Shown piece after piece: positions 44,871 through 56,738 of a stretch of 64,000 nucleotides of DNA. The notes under the pieces were generated by a model that saw only the letters and a program-made list of their open reading frames with translations, ran no database searches and was not told where the DNA came from. Where the stretch lies: positions 8,060,001-8,124,000 of the forward strand of contig CM106585.1 in the NCBI GenBank assembly GCA_048013815.1, in the 5' to 3' direction. A program made the translations under genes and the position numbers. Source of the stretch: Setoptus koraiensis (lineage: Eukaryota; Arthropoda). Each line of letters opens with the position of its first letter. Position 1 is the first letter of the stretch.

Positions 44871-46433
44871 CTATCTACTGTCTATTACTCTACTATTGTC
44901 TAGGAAAATTAATTTCACGCTAAGCAGCATGAGACTACAAAAAGCTAGCTGTGCAGCAAATAAACCAGCGAAGAATACCAATCTAGCTCGTTGTTCATCA
45001 TATATATCGCTGCAATCGATAGGTATGATTAGCCACGTGCCAAACCAAGATAGTCCAGATATGCATACGTAGGTCAAGTTTAAATAGGAATACAATAAAT
45101 AGAATAATGTAAATAATGAATAGCAGATAATATACTTGTAAGATTGTTTGTTGCTACTGGGCCAATCACATAGTATCTCTAAGTAGCCAACAGTGATATC
45201 TTGTTGGCAACCGTTGTCTAGAATTTCTGTTGATCCTATTCGTGAATGATGATCATTATAGTTATTGTTAGTTGGTAAGCTGAGATATCTCTTGGTGGTT
45301 TGTTTGTTGTTGACATTGACTATGCTAATGAGAGAAACAATTAGCGCGATATTAATTATCACTAGTAGATTTGCCTCTGTTAATGTTATTTCCAAGCTGA
45401 AAATGGTCTCATATTCAAAAATCACAAGTAGAGTACCATTGACAGATATTAGCCATAACTCATATAATCTGTATAGAAGATCACGTTTATACCTAACGTG
45501 TGGTAAGTTGAAATGATTTGCCTCGGAATTTCGTTGGTAGCTTTTTTATTAAAAAGGGTAGAAAGATAAAATTTTCACTGTTACAAACTAGAATGTGTAC
45601 TGAATATGATGATATCAATGAAGGATGGCATATGGACCATTTTGAGCACATTTTCTCACTCTATGTTTAGTAGACTGAAAAGTGTTGTGGACAACATTTT
45701 CGTCTATTTTTTTGACACAATATTTGATTCTCTTTATAAGAGAATCAATGGAATTTGGTCTATTGCGACCTGACCAAACCATCCGATCGAGATAGACCCA
45801 AAAATCTTCAATAGGCCTTGCCTGAGGAAGATTTGTGGGGTTCCTCTCGAGCGGCACAACATTGATGTTGTTGTCACGATAAAACTCTTGTGTTAAACGA
45901 GAGTAGTGTGACTTGGCTTTATCAGGCCAAAAATAATAATTGCCATCTGAATGGTGTTCTTCTATAAATTTGACTAATCTTTTCAAACATTGGTTGATAT
46001 AAATCTCCGAATTGACCGCATTTTTTCCTCGATGAATGTACACCTCCGAGATTCCTTTTGGAGAGCCGGCCAACCATATCATCATTTTCGGGGTGAACTT
46101 CTCACTCTCTCTGTATTTGACGGCATCGGGAATCTCGGCAGAGTTGCTGGTGTGATAATGTTGATGAGTTTTATGTGAAGCACACACAAAAAAACAAAAG
46201 CGAATCATTTCAACTTACCACACGTTAGTATCCAGGTATCTAGTTCTCGAGGCCGTTGTGGCCAGACTATGCAAATACTTGATTAGAAATACTATTATAG
46301 GTGGATTAAATAGTACACTGGCAGCCACCAAGTAACTTATTGATTGACTAGCAAAATAGCAGGTGACTGGCATCAATATAATAACAAAAAGCCTGGCCAG
46401 CGTTAGACTAGCGGTTTTACATGCATTGTCCAT
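44871..46433 (-). CDS. Multipass membrane protein of unknown family, intron interrupted by a mariner element
   Basis: Proposed model: exon 1 46433-46279 and exon 2 45468-44871 on the - strand, giving 250 residues. Exon 1 (from ATG 46433) encodes MDNACK and hydrophobic stretches LFVIILMPVTCYFA and YLVAASVLFNPPIIVFLI. Exon 2 adds LWLISVNGTLLVIF, EANLLVIINIALIVSLISI, a polar loop, then YIICYSLFTLFYLLYSY, GLSWFGTWLIIPI and LVFFAGLFAAQLAFCSLMLL. That makes about seven hydrophobic segments in all. Exon 2 starts after an ATACAG acceptor; the donor CAA|GTATTT at 46278 has the right phase (2). Removing the 737-bp transposon plus its duplicated TA leaves an ancestral intron of about 71 bp. I do not recognise the family. 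A TATA-like ATATTTATATATAG lies just upstream of the ATG on this strand. The exon 1 donor is the weak point of the model. Confidence 0.5.
45492..46228 (-). mobile_element. Internally deleted Tc1/mariner-type DNA transposon
   Basis: A 737-bp element flanked by TA dinucleotides (45490-45491 and 46229-46230), the expected target-site duplication. The first and last 26 bases are perfect inverted repeats (45493-45518 and 46203-46228; each starts CTAACGTGTGG). Inside, a - strand frame at 45615-46208 encodes the C-terminal half of a transposase: MMIWLAGSPKG, the second catalytic Asp in NYYFWPD, and the third acidic residue in ARPIEDFW. Thirty-seven residues lie between that Asp and the Glu, which fits a DD37E-type spacing if this Glu is catalytic. 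The N-terminal DNA-binding half and the first Asp are missing, so it cannot encode a functional transposase, but the identical ends could still be mobilised by an enzyme made elsewhere. It sits inside the intron of the membrane-protein gene, in the same orientation. Confidence 0.88.
45615..46208 (-). pseudogene. Transposase C-terminal fragment (Tc1/mariner)
   Basis: Open frame of 197 codons within the transposon; similarity to mariner-like DDE transposases starts near FTPKMMIWLAGSPKG and runs to NGPYAILH. The second and third acidic residues are present (WPD and PIED). The helix-turn-helix half and the first catalytic Asp are absent because the element is internally deleted on this side. The remaining frame has no stop, consistent with a recent deletion derivative. 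Confidence 0.85.
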
Positions 46434-46751
46434 CCTGCGAGCTATATATAAATATGCTAGAAATATAGCAAAAACATGGTGATAATAATACTGGTGTTGA
46501 TAGTTAATTAGTAGTGTAATGCATCGCTTTAATGTAGTAGTTAATGAGATTCCGGTATGTAGTAGTAAATGAGATTCCGGTGGTAAGAGTTACATGTAAT
46601 AAATATGATATGTACGACCATAATAAATACCATAATAAATAAATAAATAATAATAATAACAATAAAAACGAACACACTGCTACAGCTGGAATTTTGTCAG
46701 CGCTATTTGGCAATAGTGCGAAAGCGTGTCGTCGGAACGGGTTTGTATCAT

Positions 46752-47202
46752 TTCAACGACAGACCAGGTTCAACGGCGGCTGCGTTCAACGACAAATCTA
46801 AACAACGACAAAGGTACGATTCGACGAAAATCATTTCACCGAAAAACATTTCAACGAGAATCCGAACACAGAAAAATTGGAACATCGACAATAGACCACC
46901 GTGTGGGAGTCTGCCAAGTTCTTTGGGCGTAGTTCCAGAAAAAGACGCAAGGGGCACTCGCATTAGGCAAAAAGTACATTGAGGAGACTGGGGTGTCTCG
47001 ATGAATGTTGCGATTTTTCTTCTTTTTTTTTCTTGTTGATTTATTTTTCGATTGCTCATTCGATCTCGGTATACCAGCAATGCTGTGCCCGTGAACGAGC
47101 CGGGTAAAGGCTCAAGTCGACGGCAGAACAGTCGTTGAAGTGAGCTCTCGTCGAGAAGCATTTCGTTGTTATGAATCTGTCGATGAAGGGAGTGTCGTTG
47201 GA
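46752..47202. repeat. Foldback pair of degenerate ~16-bp minisatellites
   Basis: Left block: motif TTCAACGAC or close variants start at 46752, 46769, 46785, 46801, 46820, 46835 and 46850 (steps of 15-19 bp). Right block: the reverse complement (GTCGTTGAA and variants) starts at 47131, 47148, 47162, 47179 and 47194 (steps of 14-17 bp). The blocks face each other across ~270 bp of non-repetitive sequence, so the whole can fold back. It has the look of a foldback/MITE-like element or Helitron-type insert, but I cannot assign a family. Confidence 0.7.
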
Positions 47203-49736
47203 ATGAAGTTTCGGTGTCGCTACGTTGGTAGTTTGGACTCTAAACGCGCCGGAACAGCGCCTTTCTGCAACAATGCGAATGGCCATCATGGCTGCAGGAT
47301 GTCAGGCATCACGTTACATGTAGAAACATCGTATATCAGTATTAAATATTTGTCGCAATTAACCATCGTATTGACGAGTGAAAAGACATGACAGAAAGAG
47401 ATGTATTCATAATTATATTAACAGGCGGTTCATTAGGAAGTCAACATAGCGTGAAGGGTCCTCTTGTGAACCAAATCATTTCATCTGACAATTGTGAGAG
47501 TGTAAATGTCAGAGATGGAGCGAGAACGGGACATAGAGTAAAAGGATACGGACATTTTGTTACTCTCGCTTATCTCGATGCATCTTTTGAAGAGATATGG
47601 ACATTTTGATGGACTGACTAACTTTTATGATTTATACCGTCATAAACTTGTCAGCCGAGTCCTAAATCATGACTTGTATTTATTTGTTTATTCATTTATA
47701 TTTATCTGTTTGGACACACGATTTATCTGTTTGAATGTGTGTGTTTTATGTCAACGTGTCAACGTCAACCAGTTGACAGACTTCAAGATTTGTGAATGAT
47801 AATAAGCGAGAGACAAGACATGAGGAAATGATGAGCTACACAAACTTATCCACCGAACAAGACAAAACAGTGACAGGGGTCGTGTAATCCATGAGAACAT
47901 GTGTATCAAGCAGCGTAGAGTGTGTTTTAGAAACGAGAAATGATATACTGAGACTGAGGCATGAGGGTATCTTGCCGTTCGCTCGCCAGATAGCGCGGAT
48001 AGAGCAAGTTAGATTTAGACAATCACGACGAATCATCACTGACTTTTGAACTGATTAAAAACAAGACAGAATATGTTATGTTAACCCTTTTCACACTGCA
48101 TATAGGTTGATTGGATTGTTGCTTAGTTGCATAACGCAGTCATTACAGTTAAAGAACGTCTAAGTTGCGCCACTACGACAATAATAAATGACTGGCCAAC
48201 TAACGAGAAGAAGAAGAAAGTTAAAATTGAATCTAACTGTAAATGTTAGTTGGCCAATGTGACCTCATAAATTAGCGGCGCCTATAAAGATGCGTTGCAT
48301 TTGATTCATCATCACATTGGACATTTATTACACTGTTTATAGTTATTGGATGATGTTATGAGTATCACTTATTTGCTTTATTATTTGAGCTATTATTGAT
48401 ATGTTATGTAATGTGCGCATTGCGAATGACCCCATATAACGAGGTGCTCGATGGGATATGTGTGGCATGGTGTGGCCAGCCGGTCAGCAAGCCAGTTTAT
48501 TAGGATGATTATTGCCCATTTTATATATACCACCGCATAGGCTGACAGCGGCAAATAACGGTTGGCAACAATGCCAACGGAGAGAGAACCGTTAGTATAG
48601 GAGCAAATATTGTGTAGAAATCAGCGTTCAATCAATGTCTCGCCAGTGCATAACAATGAACAGATGTTATTTACAACATGTACATGCTCACCTGTACATT
48701 GTTAGCTAGTATAGTCGAAAATATCATAGACACACCAACAGGGTATATACACCATATTACAGCATATTGCAGTATATTGCAGTTTGTTAGTCGAACGTAC
48801 AAATGTACTAATGTCCATGTGATCGACCTCCTTTGCATACAATCTACAGTTGTTGTTGTTTGCCATCCATCATTTTGCGTTTACAACTTCAACTGTCGGC
48901 CGGCCGGCCAGACAGACAGCTTGTCGGTGGGCCAGCGAACCACAGCCAGACAGCTCACGGTGACGATTGGCAAGCTAATGCCAGTTGCAATCCATGTGTT
49001 GTTAATAGGATAGACACGTAGGCAAACATGGCAAATACACATTATATAATATGTGTGTGTGAGAATGTCATAAATGATCATAGAAGAAATCATTCGCGTA
49101 TTTATAAACACTACCTGTAGTAGTGTACTGTTGGCTCGCTGCGAAGCTTCCCCATGGCCGCTGTTGGCTGTTTAGGGCGCGCGATTGTTTATTCATTTTA
49201 TGACAGAATAGGACAGGTTGTATTTGATGAGATCGTAGCATATTGTGTCACTCTCACTCAGCCATTCGAGCGTTCGATTGTTTGATCGGCTCACGTTTGT
49301 ACAGCTTGTGGGCGATGCGATGGCCAACAGCGCAAAACATTGGCAGAGAGCCATTTGAATATGGAGTAGAAAGGTTCTTTTGCTATTATTCAACTTTTGC
49401 TATTATTTCATGTTGCCGTTGCCTTGGTGTCCATAAGCTACCAGAGTTGTTGTTGTTGTTACCGTAAAAGGCGTCAACATTGTACGTTGCTTAGTGAAGA
49501 GGGCGACAGAGAGGGATGGGGTTATAATTAGAAAGTTGGTCCGTCCAATTGATGATTGTGTTGCCGTGTTGGGACGAAACGAACAGCGAGTTGCTCTCGC
49601 AAATCCAACATCCTTTCACTGGCCCGTTGCAACTTGCAAGCGAGCAGTGAACAATCCCCGCGAACAACCAGCCCGACGGGACACACCGGAGTTCGGTGTG
49701 GACTGAACAGGAAAGAATAAACACGAGAGGCATCAA

Positions 49737-49759
49737 GAGAGAGAGAGAGAGAGAGAGAG
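49737..49759. repeat. GA microsatellite
   Basis: Uninterrupted GA run of about 23 bp in the desert upstream of EFA6. In flies such runs are GAGA-factor sites near promoters; whether that applies here is unknown. Confidence 0.9.
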
Positions 49760-52054
49760 CCATTAGAGGCAACAGCCAGACCAAGCTAGATTGGCCGGCC
49801 GGCAAACACACAAAGTTACATACACAGAAGTACATGTGAGATTAGAGGAGCATATCATTTTTATGGTCCTGCTTGAATGATAGCGAAAAGGATTGGTCAA
49901 GCGAATTGTTTCGTGATGCCTGAACAACAACAAGCAAACAGAAATAGCCGCTATTGTTTTGAATCACCAACAGCTGATCGTTATTCGTCAGAGCATCGAT
50001 CAATCTTACTGTAAATCCACTATGAATTCTCCACATTCTCCCAACATTGGCTTGTTGTTGGCCGCTGTTGCCGTGTGCCCCCCTCGCACCATGTGTATGA
50101 TTGATGCTGCACTTGTTTGTTTTGTTTCCTCTAGCGAGTCGGAGAACGCGCGTTGCGTCCGAGCTGCCCCATTATGTTTTACCTGAGCTCTTATGTATTA
50201 ATATAGGTCATTGTTTAAAAGAACAAATACGGTTGACTAACGGTGATCGGTAATAGTAGCAGCGTGTGTCACACAATTAACGGCACACATCAAACTGCAA
50301 ACTATCAAGCTGTTCGATCAGAAATGGTCTCCAATGAAAACTCAACTTTCTCTCTTTGCTTGCCCGCTCGCTCTCGAATTCTTCAAGATCATTGTTGGTG
50401 AGACCAGTGGCCAACCAACAAACAATTCAGTTTGCAGCAGCAATCTCTACAGAAGCGGCGTCGTATCGAGCCCGGCGGCAGCTTTCGATACAAGTGGACG
50501 CAAGTGCAGTAAAAGTAGAGATCGCCCAGGCGCGTAGGTGCAGCAACATGTTATATTTAATAATTTTGATTGATGTGAGCACTCGAGCAGTTGCAACTGG
50601 CCGCTACTGCAGCCACTAGTATGCCAGTTACGGCAGCAACGCAAACTGTAGCAACAAGTAATAAGAGTAATAATAGCAATAATAACAGTAAAATAAATTG
50701 ACGGAACGGAGGCGCTAGATTACATCTTGGCTTACAAGCGATTGAGGTTAATTTATGAAATAAAACAACAAATGAAATAATTGCCAGCCTCTCTCGCGAC
50801 TCGCATCGAACAGTGCTCCGGCTTTTCACCCATGGAGCCAACACACACTACAAAAGATGCAACTGTCTAGGCATGAGCATCAGAGGTATGGATGTTTGCC
50901 TATCTGGCAGATGCCGAAATAGTTCGCCAGATGATGATGATTATAACGTTTGAATGTAAGAGTCCCACTCACAGCTTCAGTAAGTAGTTAAGTAAGGTCC
51001 CGCTGGCGCCCCTGTGATATTAATGGCTTTCGTTGTCGTCGTTATTGTAGGATGGTGGCGACATGACACAAACAGTGTATGCCAACTATAAAATAAAATC
51101 ACTTTTGTCTCTTTGTAGCCGCCATTTTATTCGCCGTCACCCTTTGCTAATAATTAGGCTGCTCTACGTGTGCACTGTCAAAGCCCCTTGCGACCATCAA
51201 GTATCAACATTGGCGAGCTAGTTGCCGCTTGGCCGCTGCCAAGAATTAGAGGGGATCATCCATCATCAGAAGCAACAGAGACTCAACGACGAGTATGGCA
51301 ACATTTCGATTAATGATAAAAGTTTATTCTGCTGTTATTCTGCCTCATTGAGCGGCTGTGTGTCGGGCACGCACATAAACAGTAAAGGAGTTGACGAGAG
51401 TGATCTAAATAAGACGATGATCCCCAGCTACATGCTGTCCAAGTGCAATTGAGATCAAGTTTTGTTTTAGTCACCAACTCATATCTAATTGTACTAATGA
51501 TACGAAAATGATAAAAGGGGCAAGAGAGAAACAGTTCCAATCTGGATCTTCTTCCTACTTTTACTAGTGCACATACACGCTTAGTTATTAACCTATTCAC
51601 AGTTCAAGTTGGTGACACACTATTTGTACAATCAACTGTTGTTACATAACATAAGTACCAACTACTACATTATAGGCATATTCATGGTAGCATCATCTTA
51701 CATTGCATAATCGCATTAGATGATGGTCCACAACCACACACATTCATAAACATGTACATGGGACATACGTAAGGGGCGAGTCATGTGGGGGGTGCCAGTC
51801 TGGGGTGCACGGCGAGCATATCGAGTTTCATGTATTATTAATATAAACGGCATTTTTGATTCTCTTTCTCATTATTAGCGAAAACACTTATTCCATTTCT
51901 TTATTTCGCTCTCGCTCTGTGCGCAGTTTGCACAACTGTCCAGAGTGTGGTTCGTTGTCAAGCCGTTTGAACTTACTGAAATTGAATTGATTCTGTCCAA
52001 CAAAAACAAACACACAAAACGAGTTTGAATGCCATTGACACTAGCATAAATTGA

Positions 52055-52070
52055 TTATCTTATAAGATAA
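52055..52070. promoter_or_regulatory. Palindromic pair of GATA motifs
   Basis: TTATCTTATAAGATAA is a perfect 16-bp palindrome made of two inverted AGATAA motifs, the preferred site of GATA zinc-finger factors. It sits in non-coding sequence 4.7 kb upstream of the EFA6 start. Confidence 0.4.
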
Positions 52071-52930
52071 TAATCATCAATCTGGCCGGTCACTCACAAT
52101 CAGTGCGCCTCTAGCAAGGCCCAGCTAATGGCTTGATGTTGCTAAATCAGATTGAGATTTTTTAGTTCATAATTTAAGCTTTCAAATGGTCAATAAATGG
52201 TGTGTTCGAGCTCCAATTATTGACTGGCTCGCTGCTTCGTGGGCGCGTAAGCTCTTTACCACTGAGTTATCTGCAATCTGTAATATATGTGTGTATTTGT
52301 GTAATTGGTACTCTTTTGATTGATTGACTTTTTTTCTCTCTCGCTCTTGGTAAGAAGTTTGCGAACTCCAAATACTCAAAAACATTTATTTGCGGTTGCC
52401 ACACTAACAACCGCCGACTGTTACTTGTGTAACGCTGAGATGATCGAGGCATCATCAATACAACAACAACAACAACAACAAACAGCCTTAATATTTTTGT
52501 TGTTGACCGCAACTATATATGCCACCGCCATTAACAACAAACCACTAGATAGCACTAGCAAATCTTACAAGTTTCTAATCAAACTGACTTTCGGCTAGTG
52601 AATAAATCTAAATTTGATTATATACGCTAGACCGGCTAGGCGTTTTTGTTGAATTGATTCAGATCAGAGAGTGCACAAGTACAGCTCACTTATCAGCAGG
52701 ATGATTTGGCAATAAGTCAAGGCAGCTGGCTTATGTGTAGTTGCTTAACAGGTCACTAACTAACTAAAACTAACTACCTGACTAACCAACAAGAGGCAAT
52801 TCTCACTTTTCATCTAGCCGGCCATATCTGTTGTCTTTGCGAAGAGTTCGCTTTGAAAGTGCCTATTCAATTACGAGCAAACGTATAAAAACGTATGCGA
52901 ATGTGTGAATGGATGCCTGTTTGTTTGCCC

Positions 52931-52969
52931 GTTGTTGATGTTGTTGTTGTTGTTGTTGTTGCTGTTGTT
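52931..52969. repeat. TTG trinucleotide repeat
   Basis: Mostly pure TTG repeat of about 39 bp with two interruptions. Confidence 0.85.
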
Positions 52970-55811
52970 ACATAACTATTCCATCCATTTCAGTATGCGC
53001 CGCAGTCTCTCTGACCTGACAGCTGCGAGTGTGTGTTTGTGATCTCAATCTCGGGAGTAAAAATAACAATCACCTGGCGCCAGTGAGCTTATTCGGCAGA
53101 AGATTCTTATCTATTGAAGATTATACATAATGGCACACAGAGATTGATATTCTCTATGGGCTGTTGCGCAAAAGAACACAGCAACAGCATCGGCGACGAT
53201 CCCCTCAATTCCTTCAGCTTTGTCTCGCTTGGTCCATTGCCAACACTGCCCAATGCTAACTGCTAAATGCTCGCTGGAGGTGCCCATGTTAGTTTGTGGC
53301 CAGCAACAACGGTACATAATAATATTGTAATTATTGTTTCCTGTTCAAAACGACTCACTAACTCTATTCCATACGATACAACTTAGATTCCTTAGAGTCT
53401 CGCCTTAACAATGTGACTACTCAATTGGCACCCTGTTCAAGAATGGAGATGTGAATTTTGCTAAGCTCAAGCACACAATTTGACCCACATACTGCGCATG
53501 AATGAAGTCACTTTCTAGCAAGCGACCACGCTAATACTGGACAAGAATTCTTGCATTTGCTGCCGATGCATTAATCAACAGGTCTTAGCACCAACATCTA
53601 ACAATGTGTGCTGTACAAATGGTGGGAGGGCAACCATCTTCGTATGTTATTATTGTGTCTTGTAAGGGATGAGAGAGTGGGAGAGGCCACCTTCATCAAT
53701 GAATGGATATTTCTGGCAGCTTCCTCTCCCAAGTCTGTGCGCACTCAAACAGGCCGACTCATGGGCAGGCGAAACAACCATTTTTGAGTGATCACGCCAA
53801 AGAGTTGTAGCGGATGTGCAAACTGAAAAAAAAAGAAGAAGCCGCTTGTGCCTAGTAAGCTCACTCACTCACTGGCTTGCCGGCTCAACTTGCCGGCCAG
53901 CCAGATATGGCTGATGGCGATAGAATGTAGATGAGGCGCGCGCCGGAACGCTCATTACCATATACCCACAATGGCTTGTCAGTTACCAAGACAGTCGGGG
54001 CTCTCGGATGGATGCCGTCGAACATCCGGCATCCGGCTGGTTTATTGTTTGCGCTGGTGGCTGGATTATTGTTTGTGCCAGTGGTGGCGGCCATAGTCAA
54101 CGTTCGCACCGCTTGCGCGGCTCGAATGCGTGTCGGTAAATTATCATTTGCCAATACTATTGGCCCAATGGTGTAGAACAGCAGAGAACTTTTTAATACA
54201 TACGAACACACACACAACCAGAGAATTGTTGGCCGTGTGAATATAATGGATTTGGTTGTTAGTTCGCAAGCGATTTGATTGGATGGGATCTAGAGCGAAT
54301 CGGCTGCATCCGACGAGCAACATCGATACTTGTTAGCGGACATTTAAGCGATGCGTTGAACAGCAACCGGCATGGACAAGCAGCGTATAACATTCTTTGC
54401 TACATGCGCCACTGGTACTGTAATATGAATATAGAATGTGTGTGTGAGTGTGTGTTGCTCCTTTACATTCGCTTTTAATCATGGCCGTCGCTCTTATTGG
54501 TCGTAACGTTGCAAGTTGCAGTTGTATTGGAGTAGAGTGAGCACAAATGAGCGAACAACAACTATTCGCACAATTCGTCTCTCTGCACCAGTGGTGCAGT
54601 GTGTGCTCAAGCTGGTTCTTTGTATGCTATAGCACTGGCTCATCGGCGTCGTTCTACGGCATTAGTTCGATAGTTGCTCGTTGTGCGCAAATTTGTTGCC
54701 TCTCGCCGTCGATCGATGTGTGTGCTGTTCGCTCTCGTTGTTGTTGTGCTGCTTATGCGATGCTGTAACCATTCAACTTTCCTGTGACTGTGAGCGTATT
54801 TGAGTGTGTGTGTGTGCGTTCATCACAAAGAAAGTACGCACACACACACACACGGATGTTGCTATTCGATTTATAATTCGACATGATTTAGATAATATTG
54901 CCATCACACTACACACTGTGGTGTGTTATTGCAACGCACAACATAATTTCATTATTTTATCATCATTATTTTACTAATATTATTACTATTATTATTACCA
55001 ATAATATTATCGTCAGCGTTATTATTATTACTACACTGCTGATAACAAAAATGTCTAAACGTTGTTGTTGTTATCTCGTCACAAAAACCAGATTGGCATA
55101 TTATTATTAATATACACACACTCAAGCAACAACTGAAGCTGTATCATCGCAAGCAACTACGTAGCGTTTTTTATTTATTATCATCACTATTATTACACTA
55201 TCCAACATTCACAAGCACTCATGTTGGCAAGGCGACCAAGACACACATAGATCGACACATCGGAGACCAATTCTACATACAATAATAATCAGTTCGGTTC
55301 AGTTGTTGTGTAATCAATTCAACTATTATTATTACTATTACCACTACCGTCGTCGCTCCTCAACGAACTCTTTCATTCGACGGCATGACACAGATATCAC
55401 AAACACACACACACACACAATTAATAGCGACAAACAGACTGCTGAACAAGCTGACTTGACGAGCAACATTTACTATTATATGGCTATACACGACTATATA
55501 CTAGAAACAATACACACTCATTAGTGAATTAGTGTATTAGTGAATTAGCAAATAATGATGACAACAATGACCAAGATGGTGACGATGATAAGCGGATAAT
55601 CAACACACACACACAGCCACTAACCAAATGTAAACAGAAAGGCCGGCGCGACTTTTTCAACTTTTTCACCACCACCACTACCATCATTCGAGCCATTTAT
55701 GGAGCTATTCATTTCTTTGCTTGCTGTTGTTGCTGTTGTTGTTGCTGCTGTTGCTACCGAATTGTCAAGTCACACATCACATGGCCGATTACATACATAG
55801 CACTATTTTAC

Positions 55812-55834
55812 CATCATCATCATCATCATCATCA
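55812..55834. repeat. ATC trinucleotide repeat
   Basis: Perfect ATC run of seven to eight units, about 0.9 kb upstream of the EFA6 start. Confidence 0.85.
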
Positions 55835-56738
55835 TTATAGAACGAGTGAACAACGACAACAACACACACAACTTAAAATAAGAACTATTGTAATTCTTCC
55901 TTCGTTCGCTCGTCGTCGTTAGCCTTCTCTTACTTGCTTCTGCTCCATGTTATTGTTGCTGTCTTAACAACAACAACAACAAGTAGCCGGCTGCTACTTA
56001 GCTCATTCACAGCAACCTCCTCCTACTACAATTCCAAAAACTTTAGGGGTCAACACATAAATTCTATTGGAACTCTCTTGTTTTCAAGCACAGGTCACAA
56101 CGATAGCAACAAGTTCTCCCTGTGTCTAGTTAGTAAGCAAGAAACGTACGAGTCAAGCAACAGATTTCTTCTCCAGAAAAAATAACAAGCAAGTGAGTGG
56201 GAATAGTTTAACTTAAAACTGCCATTTGCTGCTCCTAGCATAGACCACGCATTTTATCCAGCTCCTGTGGCGCTGCTGTTGCTATATGCTGTGGCAGTTT
56301 TATGCATGCAACCAACCTGATTGGTCTCTCCACTGTATAATCTTTGCTACTTGTACACACAAGGAGACACACAGACAGATATATATATTTATATAAATAT
56401 ATATATTTCCCAACTCACATGAGCCAACGTATACTAAAAAGACAACTTTCCATCGATACACACTTACTACCAACAAGAAAGTACTAAGACAAATTCCCGC
56501 TCAAGGATCTGAGAAAGAAAGAAGCGACATTCTCTCAAGTTATAGCTAGCTAAGCTTCAAGACTTCTGTCAACCCCCTCCTCCTCTTGCGTTTAATGATT
56601 GACCGCAGCCGAATTGTTCCAGCCTACTCATTAGATAGAGAAGAGTTGCGCAGAAAGGCTGGATAGATCATTGGTCGTGAAGTTCCTTTCTCATCTCGCT
56701 GTCTACATGCATTTATGTGATGATGATAAACTAACACT

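Larger units (their letters stand above)
46434..56738. other. 10-kb gene desert upstream of the EFA6 gene
   Basis: No gene I can support between the membrane-protein start and the EFA6 start. It contains the foldback minisatellite (46752-47202), a (GA)n run (49737-49759), a (TTG)n run (52931-52969), a (ATC)n run (55812-55834), many short CA/GT runs, and a 16-bp palindrome of two GATA sites (52055-52070). Open frames up to ~138 codons occur on both strands but are low complexity or unrelated to known families. The large size next to a single-exon neuronal/epithelial regulator suggests enhancers and 5' UTR exons of EFA6; this is inference. Confidence 0.45.

Noticed and set aside
46748-47161. 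137-codon - strand frame
   Set aside because: It lies within the foldback minisatellite block and is explained by the repeat.
53885-54217. 110-codon - strand frame with a plausible-looking Ala/Thr-rich translation
   Set aside because: No domain, and it sits in the repeat-rich desert with equally long frames on the other strand.
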